Assembly: GCA_963969395.1 (NCBI GenBank)
Contig: OZ017799.1
Coordinates: 5,086,501-5,150,500, forward strand
From: Pseudoscleropodium purum
Lineage: Eukaryota; Streptophyta; Bryopsida; Hypnales; Brachytheciaceae
Reading direction: 5' to 3'
DNA length: 64,000 nt
The notes below the pieces were generated by a model, which did no database searches, was not told the origin of the DNA, and saw nothing but the letters and a program-made list of their open reading frames with translations. Within the stretch, counting starts at the first letter, position 1. Each line of letters begins with the position of its first letter. Made by a program: the position numbers and the translations under genes. Below, piece after piece: positions 36,724 to 48,610 of this stretch.

Positions 36724-37462
36724 ACCTTCGGACTCGGGCTTGGTGCTCCCTCCCCAATTATTTTCGGGAGCTTTTAGGCCTTATAAATGCCTGGAAAAAC
36801 CCCACTGGTGCCAGAGCTCCTCTTGGGCCTGTTTCGGGTGTAGTGACGTTGTTGTTCCAGTCTGCTCCGGGAGACGGAGTTATTGTGTGCCATTGAGTTT
36901 CATCAGTCTGATCCTCTTCCTTACAACCCAAGTCTATATTATTACGGTGCCCTTGCAACTCAACTACTACTCAGGTATCATAGTAGGAGGAGAGGGGCTT
37001 TTTCCAACTATTAAATGTTGCAGAATGGAGTTATGAGCATTCAATGTTTCCACTAGAAATTCATTAAATCCACATCCTGTGAGGGGAAGACAACTGAAGG
37101 CAAGGCATGATGGTCTCTCCTCTCCTCCCCTCAGTCTCTCCAGTGGAATGGAGTAATAAGGGGAAGGGAACTTATTATCGTTTTTATTGTTATTATTATT
37201 GTTGTTATTAAGTGGCACCCAGTTGGCCGGTACTGTACAATAACTTACACTATAAATGTTTCCCACTACAGGATTGGGGAGAGCCATAAAGAATGGTTGC
37301 TATGCTACAGAAAAAACATTCAGGGAAGTTCAGGTAATGAACCTTTGAAGTCCCACGCTTTTATTATTCCACAGAAAGGGCAAGGGGAGCATTCAGGGCT
37401 TTCAGGTCGTGCTTCATAATTCCAATCCCAGTGGGTTCCATGCTGATGAATACGACTAGGAA
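36724..37462. other. GC-richer island of unknown nature
   Basis: About 740 bp are clearly richer in GC than both sides. The island starts cttcggactcgggcttggtg and ends near gaatacgactagg. Several overlapping frames of 66-106 codons on both strands show no recognisable domain. TATA-like words occur (ccttataaatgcc near 36777 and cactataaatg near 37249), as does an imperfect TTATTG microsatellite near 37177-37210. It could be a decayed gene fragment, a captured promoter or a non-coding RNA exon. None is demonstrated. Confidence 0.35.
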
Positions 37463-37607
37463 AATATCCCACTTTTTTCTTTTCTTTTTCCTATTTAGAA
37501 AAAATAAAAAATAAAATGTAAAATGTAAAATGTAAAAAAGATTTTTAAGTGTTCAATTGGGAGTCAAATCTTGTTTTACAAAAGAAACAATGGGATTATT
37601 TAGAAAC

Positions 37608-37752
37608 AAAAGGAATAATTACTTTAGGCTCATAGGTTCAGATCATGCAAAAAAAATCACTTATTTTGTTTCAAAAAGATTAGTATTATTTAGTATTAGA
37701 TGGAGTAATCACTTTGGGCTCATAGGTTCAAATCATGCAAAAAAAAAATATT
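37608..37752 (+). repeat. Tandem duplication, about 90-bp spacing
   Basis: The motif ggctcataggttcaRatcat followed by an A run occurs twice, about 90 bp apart. The ggttcaaatc core resembles a pol III B box, but no A box was found. Confidence 0.6.
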
Positions 37753-39965
37753 ACTCCTTTTATCTCAAAACTAAATCTATGGTTGGTTTCTAGTAGGAAT
37801 CTTATTGTGGGAGTATCATGAATTTATTTTTGAGAAAAAAGGAAGTAACGAAATAGGTTTGCCTCTCTTTCCAATGAGTTTTTATTGATGACATTTTCTT
37901 TCAAGGGTCCATATTTAGCATTCCACTCTTTCACTTGTCAATGTATCTCTAAATCTTATGAATTAACTTTTGTTCATCCTTTCTTTAGATGTGCTTTCTT
38001 CTATCGATGATAAGAACACCCACTTTATTTACAATCATTATCATGTGGGAAAAATCATAGAATTAAAAAAACAAAATAAAATTTTGTTTCCTTATTTTTT
38101 CAAAAAAATTCCTTACATAATTTTTTTTGTGAATAATTTACTTGAAAGTTAAACTCTTTTTATGAAGGCTCAAATATTAGTAAAAATAAGTCTTTTATTT
38201 TATTTTATTGCATCACCTACTTCATGGTGTAGTTTCTAAAGGGTCTTCAAAACCAATTAGTCTTCTTTTGATTTTAGAGAGGTCCAAGTAGCTTAATGTT
38301 TTTTGTTATTATTTTGTAGCTTCTTTAAAGCACAATCTTTATAGAACATCTTGTTTCATAAGATTATGCTATATATTGTAAAAGAAAATAAAGATTTTGT
38401 ATTCTTTGTGTTTTAGGCAATAAAGAATAATATTTTTACATTTAATTATTATTAAATCTTATATAGGACATGTCTATAGATACAAGCAAAGAGTAGATTC
38501 ATTCAATAATTATGATCAAAGTAAAATTTGTAAATAGTTTTTTTTTGCAAGCAATAGTGACATTTTGGAAAAAAAATAACATCTAAGGTTTATTTTGAGC
38601 TCAAATTTTACAATTTTTGTATAAAAAGTAAAGTGTTTAGAAGGATTGCATTGCTTGCTAAAACATTCTATTTATTAGAATTAACATAATTTGATTCCAT
38701 GTTGAAGCTATTAACAATTTCAGATTCCTTTTAATTTTGTACTTCCATGTATTTAATATTTTTTAAAGAACAAAATCAATTTTTTCTTTATTAGATTTTT
38801 GTTCACAACTTGTGTAGATTGTAGAATGAAAAAATTATTTCCTAAAAATCTTGAAAGATATAATTAAGCAATATTGCCTTACTATTGGATTTCTTTATGA
38901 AATTTTAGGAGAAGATATTTCAACAAGCTAGCTGAAATAGTCAAATACACAATTTTAAAAAAATGTTTAAAAAAGGCTTTTAAGATAATTTTAACATTTG
39001 GATGTGAGCGAATTTGAGGGGTTAAATCAATAATTATGTAATATATGCTACTTTTCCATCGAATAAAGAAACACATATATCATTGATTTTTGTAAAATAT
39101 TGCAATACAATATAATATCAATTATGATATTAGATGTATTTCTTTCAATAGTACCACTTATTCTTTAAAAAATTATTTTTTAGGTGATTTTAAAAATAAA
39201 CTTTCAAAACAAGTGTCTAAGACCTTAGTCCATAACTAACATGAAATACAATACAACATGGACAATATATAATTGATGTGATAAATACCTAGATTCATTA
39301 TTATTGTACCAAAATTTAAAAGTTAGTTATAATAATAATCACATATAAATATAATAATTATTATTTTTTTAATACAAATTCAATGAGAATGATTATAAAC
39401 TTTCCTTTCAAAGCTATTTAAAAGTCCAATCAATTAAAAGAATCCAATATCAAGTATTTTTTGTTATTTCTATATCTTGATTTGTGTCTAATTTTTTAAA
39501 TTTTAGATAGGTACTTGTCCACCTTGATATTATCTTATTTATGAAACAAAAATCTTGAATTTTATAGAATTTTTGTTACGAAAAAATATGAAATAAGAGC
39601 CAATTAGATTGTCGAGTCAAAAGTTTTTAAAGAACTTTAATGCTTCATACCATACAAAATTAAGAATAGAAGATTTTAGAACTTAAATTATTTTTTTCTC
39701 AAATTTTTGAAAAATAAAAAAATTGGCTAAAAATAAATTTTAAATAACTTGGGATTTTGTATCTTTAGCATTGATACAAGAAAGAACAAAATGTTTTGAA
39801 TTTCAAAGAGTTTTCATTATGAAGATTTACAAGAATTAAAAATTTGAAAAAGGATTTTTGCTTAGATTATAGTAGGAAATATATTGAAGAGCCTTCAACA
39901 ACTATCATATCATACGTCTTAAAAAAGCAAGCATTATTGAAGCAACATAAAAGTCAGATTAGTTT
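37753..39965. other. No recognisable feature
   Basis: AT-rich sequence without supported genes. Confidence 0.5.
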
Positions 39966-40130
39966 CACTATAAGAAACTTGTGTTTTTTATAATGGATTT
40001 TTTTAAACATCCACTTGTTAATAACAATGTCAAACATTACAACAAGATATTACATTGGATGTTGTTGTTAACATGAAAACAAGTGGATGTCGAGAAAAAT
40101 CCTTCAGAAAAACACGGGTTCCTTATTGTG
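39966..40130. mobile_element. CACTA-like foldback MITE with TTT target duplication
   Basis: A 165-bp foldback. The left end is CACTATAAGAAACTTGTGTT and the right end is cacgggttccttattgtg. The arms share acatccacttgtt and its complement. TTT lies on both sides, as expected for a 3-bp duplication. Confidence 0.75.
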
Positions 40131-41519
40131 TTTTTATAATATCAATATTAGACATTATGAATGTTTAGCATTACTTGAGGTGCACAAATGAACTTTGCTA
40201 TAAGTTGAGAATTGTAAGGCTAAGATAAAAGTTTGAATTTAGGATAAAAACAACTCAACATGATTCAATTGCAATCAGCAATGGCTTCTTGCCATTCTAA
40301 AAATCATAATCATATTATACCGACCTTAGAAAGATGAATAATGACTTCATTAGAAATTAGTTTGAATAGATGCAATTCTTAGATAAAAAGAGTAGCTAGG
40401 ACTACCTTTTGTGACACCTTCTCTTTCAAAATCGTATATGTTCCACAAAGAAAAACCCAAAATGAATACTCAATTGATTATTGATTATATTCTTTTAAAG
40501 AGCTAGTTATTAAATCCCAAACTCTTAGAAATATGTGTCATCAATAAATCTAAAGTTAATACGACCCTTTTACTTAATAGAATATATATTTTTTGTCATA
40601 TTAGATCATTGAAAATTAAAGGACTAAACTGAATTTTTTTCTTCAAATATAATTTTTGTTTTAATAACATCTTACATGAAAATTAGTTAATTGAAATATT
40701 TTAATATATAAAGAGATACTCATTACATTGTTGTAAATTATATATTCATTTAAATCTTTATGTTATTTTATAAAAATGATCTTGTATGCAATTTAACACT
40801 TCCAAAACTTCGACCATAATGAAATACTAGTTCAAAATTTAGTAATGACTACAAATTTTACATTTCTCCAAATAACATTATAATTTGAAATATTCTTTGT
40901 AAGGTTACTCAAGCATAAAGTCCAAACTAAGGTGAGAGTCACTTGTGGCATAAAACCATCAATTGAATTTTTAAACCAATTTCATTGATCATATTATATA
41001 AAGAATATATTCAAAAAGGTCCATATTTTATATCACCAAAGTTAATGAAGAATAGTGTATATGTTCATTACAACCTAAAGAAAGAAAAGCAACCTCTAAG
41101 TGACCTACTAAAAAATAACCTTAAAAAATATGAAGACTAGGAAAGACATTTATCTATAGATAAAATAAATATGTATCACCACTATTTTCTTGATCCTTAT
41201 AGGCCAAGTATGTTTCTTTTTGCTTTTGAGAATCATTTCCCCCCTTTTCTTTTTATCGTCATTTGCCTATTGACTACTAGAATTCATACTAAAGGAAAAA
41301 ACTAATTTTTCATTCAAATGATGAGATTTAGATTTCACAAATTTTCCATCATTTTGAAGTAGTAAACTAGGTATTCAAGTAGTAATTTTTAGTTTTTGTA
41401 CAATATGATAATTTAAATTTTGATCATTTAGGGTCACTTAAAGGCATTCATATCAAACTCTTAGAATGAAAAATTATCATAACTAAACAAAACACATGAA
41501 TTAATTGACAGTCCAAAGT
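40131..41519. other. No recognisable feature
   Basis: AT-rich sequence before the genic segment begins. Confidence 0.5.
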
Positions 41520-43095
41520 TCCAAACCACAGTTGATTTCACTCCACTTCAGTTTCAAAATGAAACACTAGTATCTTTGGGTTCATTGGCTCTAGCTCTGT
41601 TACGTGTGCAAGTCCTGGTCTGGTACTGACCTCTCCGGGCCGATACTTGTTTACTGCAGCAATTTAAAGAACACTAACTTAACATTTCACCTCATATTGG
41701 TCATTTCCCGTAAGTCAAAGTGAATGAAATAGTTTCGTTTGTTAAAAAGAAAAGAAAAAGGGGGAAGAATTTTGGGAATTGAATTTTTTTGTGGTGTGAT
41801 CAAGTATAGCTAAGAAAATTTAAAGTCAGTATTTTCGATTCAGAAGGGTTCTGAACCTACCAGCCAGGTGTACTGTGCTGACGTTGAATCAATAACAAGT
41901 CCATCATCTGTTCTTCTACATGGTTAGAGCCAGAACATGGCCACCATTTAAACGAAATTCAATTTTGTGTCGGATAAATAAAAATAAAAATCAACCCTTA
42001 CAGAAGGAAATGGAGAAGTCAAAGACGGTTCAGAGTATCATAACGTCGAGTTACAACTGGTATTAATCAGTCATCTGCGGCATTAACCACCTGACATGGT
42101 TCCGTTCAGAAAGTCAGACCAAATTTAAGAGACTACAATTATTGGAAGCATAGTTGGCTGACAGATCTTAAGTGCCCTACTTTGGCTTCATCACTCCACA
42201 TGATCATAGTATTGATTAGAGTATTAACTCCGAAGTATTTGCAACATCGCAAGCACGTCAGGCACATCTTTAGCACAAAAACACCAAATTCAAGCTCACA
42301 CGTACGAGGGCCTACTGCTCATCAAAGTTCGGTACAAGATATCAGAAGGAATTTACTTCAATACGAAGTGGAGTGATGAGCTCCTCGTTTCAGAAACGGG
42401 CAACGGAGTAAGAAAACAACAGCCCCAAAAGGAGCTCAAATCTTTTCAAAATGTCCCTTTCCATCATTAAGTACTGTTTTCAGTTCGCTGAAATACAACT
42501 CTAGCCAACTGCACATGAGTTGCATTGCCTAAGGTTTCCAAGTTCAGCTGATCCAAGACGAAGCATCATCAATATCAAATCGCCAAAGCAATATTTCACA
42601 GAAAGACTCCCGCTTTGCTTAAGTAACCCAGAAATCCACTAGATCAAAAACCGGTTAGTGCTCAGGTAAAATACTGTTTGGAACCACGGTAGATGAACCC
42701 TACTTACTACTCAACCAACAAAGCTGCTGCAGCAATTATCATCCCTCCAATAGGTGGCGCAAATAGGGAATGAAAGACCAAAAATCCTACAGCCCGGAAT
42801 TCCATCCTATGGAACTCAACCCATGGATTTGAACCCCGACCTACACATATCACCAGTCCCACTGGTAGGAACATGCCCTCAACAAAGACATCATACATTT
42901 CATAAGATTATATAATATCTAGCTATATATAAATATGTATGTATGCCTACAGGCGATCCCATCTCAAAGGATGCAATATCCACCACAATGTAGCAGCAGT
43001 TGGATCATCCATCCAGAGAGATGGCACGTCACGTGGACTAGACCCACATCTTCTACTTCATATTGATTACCCAGGCACCTTCCAGCAGGGTTCAT
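41520..43095 (-). other. 3' flank of the DRB gene (likely includes 3' UTR)
   Basis: The base composition rises to about 40% GC here and stays there up to the stop codon at 43096. That suggests transcribed or long-conserved gene flank. No canonical AATAAA was identified on the minus strand, so the transcript end is not placed. Frames of about 60 codons on both strands look incidental. Confidence 0.4.
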
Positions 43096-44857
43096 TCAAA
43101 GGCTCAGCTGGCTAAGAACTTGGCGAGTGGCTGCTTCCCCATCTGTTTCTGCATCATCCGGTGATGACGCGGGACGACGAGGGGGTGCAGCACAAACCAT
43201 CACTGCTGGACGTAAAACCACGGGCATGGCTGCCCCCCTTTGCATTGTGGGCGCCTGCACACTGCTCCACCATGTTGCAGAACCTGACCAAGACATAGGA
43301 TTGTAGGACCCATGCACAACAGAAGAACCATGCTCCTTGTCATGTGAGTCGTTCCGGCCATCAGCAGCATCTCTACTGGACTTCGAGCTATCCCCACGCA
43401 GCCATTCATCCTCGTCTCGCTGATGGTCCGCATAAGGCACAGCTACCTCGTGCCTCTCTCTACGCATGGGCACAGGCCGGAGGTTCACAGGTGCTGGTCG
43501 ACCGCCAAAATTGCCCCCCATGGCTCTTTCCACTGCTCTCTTAGCTATGGCAGCATCCCGGATTGCATTAGCATCCCGAAGCCCTGTGGGATCCCGGTGT
43601 CCTGAAACATCCCGCATGAGGACCGAGGAACCTGCCCGCGAAGGAACTACAGAACGATACATTGGTGGCGGGAGAGCCCCGACATTTCCATGTGACTGAC
43701 TGCGCATGTGTCGCTGCTGATCGTTGGACAGATCAGGTACCCAAGACCCTGCATGACTCTGGCTTAAGAGTGTGGTCCCAGGCTGTAATCCTTCCCTCGA
43801 AGACATAGATCTCAATCTAATGGGAATCACGCCGCTAGAGGGATTCTGAGCACTCTGCGGCATCTGCATCTCCTTGCCATAATGCAGAGCCAACGCCCTT
43901 GCGATGGTGTTCTGTTCTTGCTCGTCACTCATCTCTGTCTCTGTCGGGATGGATACAGTTCTTCCTTGATTGGCAACTGAAATCACAGAGAGTGCATATC
44001 TTAGATTGGACGCAGTGTAAAAGTGCCAAAGACGGTCGTATGAATTGAGCCATAAAACCGGAAGAGCTTTGAAAGAAATCCTCATCACCGAAGAAACGGC
44101 ACATCGGGGCCTCTTCAAGGCCGTCTTAAATAGAAGCGAAACTTCATCAATGCATGCTACTATTCATTGATTCCACAAATTTTATTGCAGGCTAGTGTTG
44201 TAGCCCAGTTTGAAACATATTGCCGAAGGAGCTGTCTATACTACAAGAGAAAAGTAGCACGGGGGGCTTACATTGCTTTAGAGCAGACCATGCAGCCATA
44301 GCTGCATTTTTCTCCGCTTGTTTTTTGGTTTTCGCAGATTCCCCGTTGAAAGTCATTGAGGCGACCTCCACTGTACATGTAAAGACGGGTAGATGCCCAG
44401 GCCCGGATCGAGTGGTTGCGTACACGGGAAGGGCGACACCAGCTCTTTGAGCAGTCTCCTGCAACAAGTTCTTGCAAACACCTGTTTCATCCTGCATTCC
44501 ATAAACCAGCACAACACTAGTGAGCCCATCAATCAAACTAGAATATGATGCCTGTTCGTATCTATCTATGGTGTCTATATTACCACAGCCGAGAGCGACC
44601 AGTTCACTCACGAGAATGCGGGCCGCCAAGGACTGCGATGGGCCGCGCCGTGAGAGCGTGTTGAGCGCCACTTCGGCTGCGGCGTGCTCGGCCTGCCGCA
44701 AGGTGTTGCAGTAATTAGGGCTTTCGAACACCTCCCCATTGAAGTTCACGGTCGCCTTGAACCGAGGTGCATGGTCAGGGCCCTCTCTGATGCATGCATA
44801 CGCAGGCAGATTGAAGCAGCTCCTCTGAGCAAGCTCTTGAAGCTGGTTCTTGTACAT
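43096..44857 (-). CDS. DRB2-like: DRB2-like double-stranded-RNA-binding protein, three exons, 448 aa
   Basis: A plant DRB protein with two N-terminal dsRNA-binding domains; members of this family partner Dicer-like enzymes in microRNA and siRNA production. The start is the ATG of MYKNQLQELAQRS, the usual beginning of DRB2/3/5 proteins. No other in-frame ATG precedes it nearby. Coding exons: 44612-44857, 44272-44491 and 43096-43976. Introns: 44492-44611 (120 bp, phase 0, GTGAGT...GCAG) and 43977-44271 (295 bp, phase 1, GTAAGC...TTTCAG). The exons sum to 1347 bp. dsRBD1 spans residues 1-70 with the GPDH loop at 26-29. dsRBD2 spans 83-155 with GPGH at 112-115 reading GPGH, and Lys138-Lys139 in TKKQAEKNAA. 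The joined text LKQF-ANQ then leads to EQNTIARALALHYGKE (about 176-191), a conserved segment. The C-terminal 250 residues are low-complexity and Arg/Ser/Pro-rich, with a VCAAPPRRP motif near the end that recalls the family's VFAAPPP. DRB1 (HYL1) is less likely. Assignment to DRB2 rather than DRB3 or DRB5 is not resolved. Confidence 0.93.
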
Positions 44858-45985
44858 ACCTGCCACCCCCCGAAACGACGTAAGCTCCACAGCCAAACGT
44901 CCATAGCCCGACCGGCAAGACGCCGTTTGTCACAAACCCTATCCACTTTTCAAATTTCCGCATCAACACACCACACAAACAGCAATAACAACACACAACA
45001 ACGCTCCACCCACCCCCGACGACCACTACCTGGTGTACGCGCATCTGAGTAGTAATGCTCAGCTCGCGAACTCCATACCCCTGCAACGGCATCCCCAACC
45101 ATGCCCCTTCCCTCTCAAAACACGGCTTCCACCGAGCTACACCCCACCCCCCACCCCCCTCTCTCCCTCAGCCCGTTCTCACCGTCGTCTCCGCCCCCCT
45201 CACACACAAGGAAACACTCATACGGAAGCTGCCCTACTCTCCCCCTCCCTTTCCTCCTCCAATCTGCCCGCCCAAGCTCCTCTCTTGTTATTCTCACTCA
45301 CCTCTGGGGCAGAGAGATGGCACCTGAGTGCGGTGCGGCCTTCACCACATAAGCAGGCACCTCTCCCCAGTCTTTCCCACAACCATGTACCGCACACCCC
45401 AGTGGTCTCCTCCCAGCGGCCCTTCTCCAATCTCCGAATGAAAATCGAAAGAAGCGGAAAGTGGAAAGCGCAAGGAAGCCCGCCAAGCCGCGTAATATGT
45501 GCTCCTCCCCAACAAAGCCCAAGCAGCAGAAGCAGCAACAACAGCCGCAGTAGCTAGGAGCAGCAAGTCGAAACGCCAGCAACGAACAAAGCGCAGCAGC
45601 CGAGCAAGCTACGCAAACCCTGACAACAGAGGTTGTCTCTCTCACTCGATACGATATTCTCGCAACGGAGGAGGTGGTCGCCACTTCCGCAAGATGCGCC
45701 TCACATGGCCGAGGAGGAGACAAGGCTGGGCTGGGCTGGCGACGGAAAAAGGGGGGCAGCAAACGGCAGCCGGGATCCTTACTGGAAGAGAGAGGCTGAG
45801 AGGGTCGGAAGTCGGAACGGGGCGGGCGGGTTTACGGGCTACGAGGGCAGGCAAGGCAAAGCAAGACAAGGCAGGGACGCAATGGCCTCAAGGCACGGCG
45901 AGAAACGCAAACGAGCACAAACACCCACCACGACAACACTACAAAAAGCACCCTACAACACTAGCCGCTAGGCCGCAGAGCCCTA
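44858..45985 (-). promoter_or_regulatory. GC-rich 5' region of the DRB gene (promoter/5' UTR)
   Basis: About 1.1 kb upstream of the start codon are far richer in GC and CpG than the rest of the window. They include a purine-rich minus strand at 45100-45350 and end abruptly at an AT-rich boundary near 45985. A possible 5' UTR intron could use the donor CACCAG|GTAGTGG (near 45024) and the acceptor GGCAG|GT just before the ATG, but the polypyrimidine tract is poor. No convincing TATA box was seen. The many overlapping long frames here come from base composition. Confidence 0.5.
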
Positions 45986-46530
45986 CTACAGGGACTTTAA
46001 TATTAATTAATTAACTAACTAATTAATTTTTTTAAATTTTTTAAATTTTTTGTAGATGACTTATTCTTGAGGGGAAATGGGGTATTATTATTTTGGGAGT
46101 ATTTGGTGTTGTAGCAATTTATGATATCACTAAATTGCTACCATTTATGACTTCATTGAAATGGGAGAAAATGACTCACCCATTTGGTTGAGTACAAGAT
46201 TCTTCAATGAATTTAGTAAAGTTTTTCTTATTGTCCATTCATCTCATTTCTTGTGCAATTCTTAAGTGAGTTGGGGAAATGAAGATTTGCTACTGTGATT
46301 CCCTCTAATTGGTATATGCATTTGGATGAATTAGAACAAATCCCGTTATAATGCAATGGTGCATGTAGGGTTTCATTGAGTAGTTGTAAGGATGTCATTA
46401 TGGTTTAGTAAGAATGAATGGATGACAAACTATATGGACAAAAATGTGACAGAAATTGTGACTTATAAAAGTGTAATGTAGTTTCCATTGCATATAAGAT
46501 ATAAATGAATTATCATCCATATTTTTCAGG
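45986..46530. other. AT-rich spacer
   Basis: Return to low GC between the DRB upstream island and the exon-like block. No feature was seen. Confidence 0.5.
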
Positions 46531-46856
46531 TGAAAAGAGCTTCGTGACTCCAATCGGAGATGACTTTGTCCTCCAAAACAAGAAATATTTACGAACCTCC
46601 CTCTCCAGACACATTGCGAATCTCCACACAAAGTGTTGTAGCGGCAGCCTGTGTGCCCAGATTGTCTTTCGGTTCTCCAACTCTGCCTCACGCAGCCGCG
46701 AGTTGCCGCGGCTGGATGTGCCGCGGGGTGCCGCGGGGGGTGGGGGCATTGAAGGTGCAGTGAGACCATGCACCTCGACGCACTGGATATGCGTTCAATT
46801 TTGCTTCAGCCTTTCTCCTTCAGTTCCTTCACTTCCTTTGCCTTTGTTCCTGTGTA
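46531..46856 (+). other. Exon-like GC-rich block, unidentified
   Basis: A 326-bp block of raised GC. On the plus strand it is bounded by an acceptor-like ccatatttttcag|g and a donor-like tgtaag|gtaagg. A 158-codon plus-strand frame (46505-46981) is open throughout, and an overlapping minus-strand frame is also open. The centre is very GC-rich (ccgcggggtgccgcgggggg). No domain was recognised. It could be a first or 5' UTR exon of a plus-strand gene, or a captured fragment. Confidence 0.3.
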
Positions 46857-48129
46857 AGGTAAGGTACTTGGGGCGTTGCCTTCAATTCTCTTCCTTGGGC
46901 TCACTGTTCCGGCTCCAGTGCCTTAAATTTTTTTTGGTTTTTTTTTCCAACCCCATTGAAGAGTTTTCATTGCAACACTGACTTCCTCCCATGCAGGGCC
47001 TTTTTCTGTTCATTTTTTTTCTTGATTTCTTAAATCAAATCTCCGTGTGCTGGATCGCAGAGAGAATCAATAGTCTCCATCCATCTGTATTAGGGTTGGC
47101 TTAAACGACATTGCAAGTAACTTATGAGGGGCAATTTGAAAGTCAAAACTTAAGTCTTCACATAGTCCTTGATTTCAAAAGGGTTTTTTTAACATAACTA
47201 AAAAATTGTATCTCCTATAATCTACTTTTTATTTTGTTTATCATTTTTTTCAGAATTCCATTCAAAATTGTTACTTTGGTGAAACTTTGAAGATAGCATC
47301 TTGAAATGTAAAAATACAACACTTTGGAATTTTTTCAATTGAATTTCTCTTAGAGTAAGCTTAAGGAGTACACCAATTATACTCAGATATTTATTACTAT
47401 TAGATCCATGTTTTGAAACAAATTCATACTATTTTAAGAAATTTTGTAATTATTTTGATTTTTATGAAGAAATCACTTTCAAAAATCATTAAAATTCATT
47501 TTAGTTTTATTTATTTATGAAAAATGAAGATAAATTTAGATATATATTACTACATGAAAAAATATAAAATATTTGAAATATATACTTTTAATAGTTTAAA
47601 CTTCATTTGAAAACTAATGAAGTTTGACCAAGCAAGAACATGAATTGTCCTTTAATGGCTATCTTGTAAATTTTCAAACTATATTACAATAAGATCATTG
47701 TAAAAACATATCGTAATAGATATTTGTTAATCCCTTCAAAGTATCTATATCATAGATTCTTATAGAAATTTTTTCATTGATATGTTATTTTATTTTTCTT
47801 GAAGTTTTCTTTGTGAATAAAAATTAGTTGGTATTTCTTTTTCAAAACATTAGTCATCCACCTTGTGGAAGATTGGGCATTTACGAGGTGAGAATTTATT
47901 TGCCCTTGGTCCTAAGATTGTCTTAGAAATTGGATAAGTGATACTAGAGTCATTGCATATACTTAGGCTTACCAAATCCCCCCCCCCCCTTTAACTTCCA
48001 AATTGCAAAAGAATGAAGGATTGTAGAGCATTTTTATACTTTTGTCAACTTGTTTTTAGAAAAAAACAAACATCATAAGTAGTCAAAAAAAAACACATGA
48101 CTTCAAATTATAGACCAAATGGGGAGACT
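46857..48129. other. No recognisable feature
   Basis: The GC content declines into AT-rich sequence. A C10-11 run sits near 47979. Confidence 0.5.
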
Positions 48130-48610
48130 ATACACTAAAACTCGCCTACCACCCCAGTTTCCCATTAGTTCCCCCCTTCCTTTCTCAAAAAATTTGTGAG
48201 CCGTTGATTTTTTTGAAAAAAAATGCTTACCCTCAAAATTGACGTTGATTTCTCAAAAAATCACAAGATGTTGATCTTGTGAAATTTAATCTGAGTCGTT
48301 CAAATATAAAATACAAATACTGAATACCAATACAGATACGGGTACTGGATATGCGTACTGAATATATGTATCGAATACGGATATTGAATACGGGTACTAA
48401 ATACGGATACAGTATTGGATACGGGATCAATTGTCCCATATTGTTTGTCAAGAACTTTGATTCTGAAGATTACAAGAGGGGGTGGGGGTGAGGGGGGTGA
48501 GATAAAAAAATTTAAATCAAATTTCAAATGATAGGTGCGGGTGGTAAAATAAAAATTGAGGGGGGGAGTGCATAGTGACACAAAGTGTCACTATACAGCT
48601 TGAGTGTCTA
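48130..48610 (+). repeat. Repeat R3, copy 3 (array plus perfect hairpin)
   Basis: Order of parts: C-rich start (ccaccccagtttcccattag), tttctcaaaaaatttgtgag, a degenerate array (48305-48425; units such as atacggatattgaatacggg), a G-rich run (gagggggtgggggtgagggg), then a perfect 10-bp stem with AAA loop (atagtgacac aaa gtgtcactat, about 48574-48596). It is the same architecture as 26310-26850. Confidence 0.65.

Noticed and set aside
44858..44896. Upstream start for the DRB protein adding 13 residues
   Set aside because: The codon at the proposed start is TTG, not ATG. The family begins at MYKNQLQ, and a splice-acceptor-like AG lies just before the ATG.
45033..46014. Several overlapping open frames of 75-174 codons on both strands
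   Set aside because: They lie in the GC- and CpG-rich DRB upstream region, where stops are rare by composition. They overlap each other in different frames and show low-complexity Pro/Ser/Arg text with no domain.
47978..47991. Poly-C run as a possible regulatory site
   Set aside because: An isolated homopolymer without other context. It is probably slippage.
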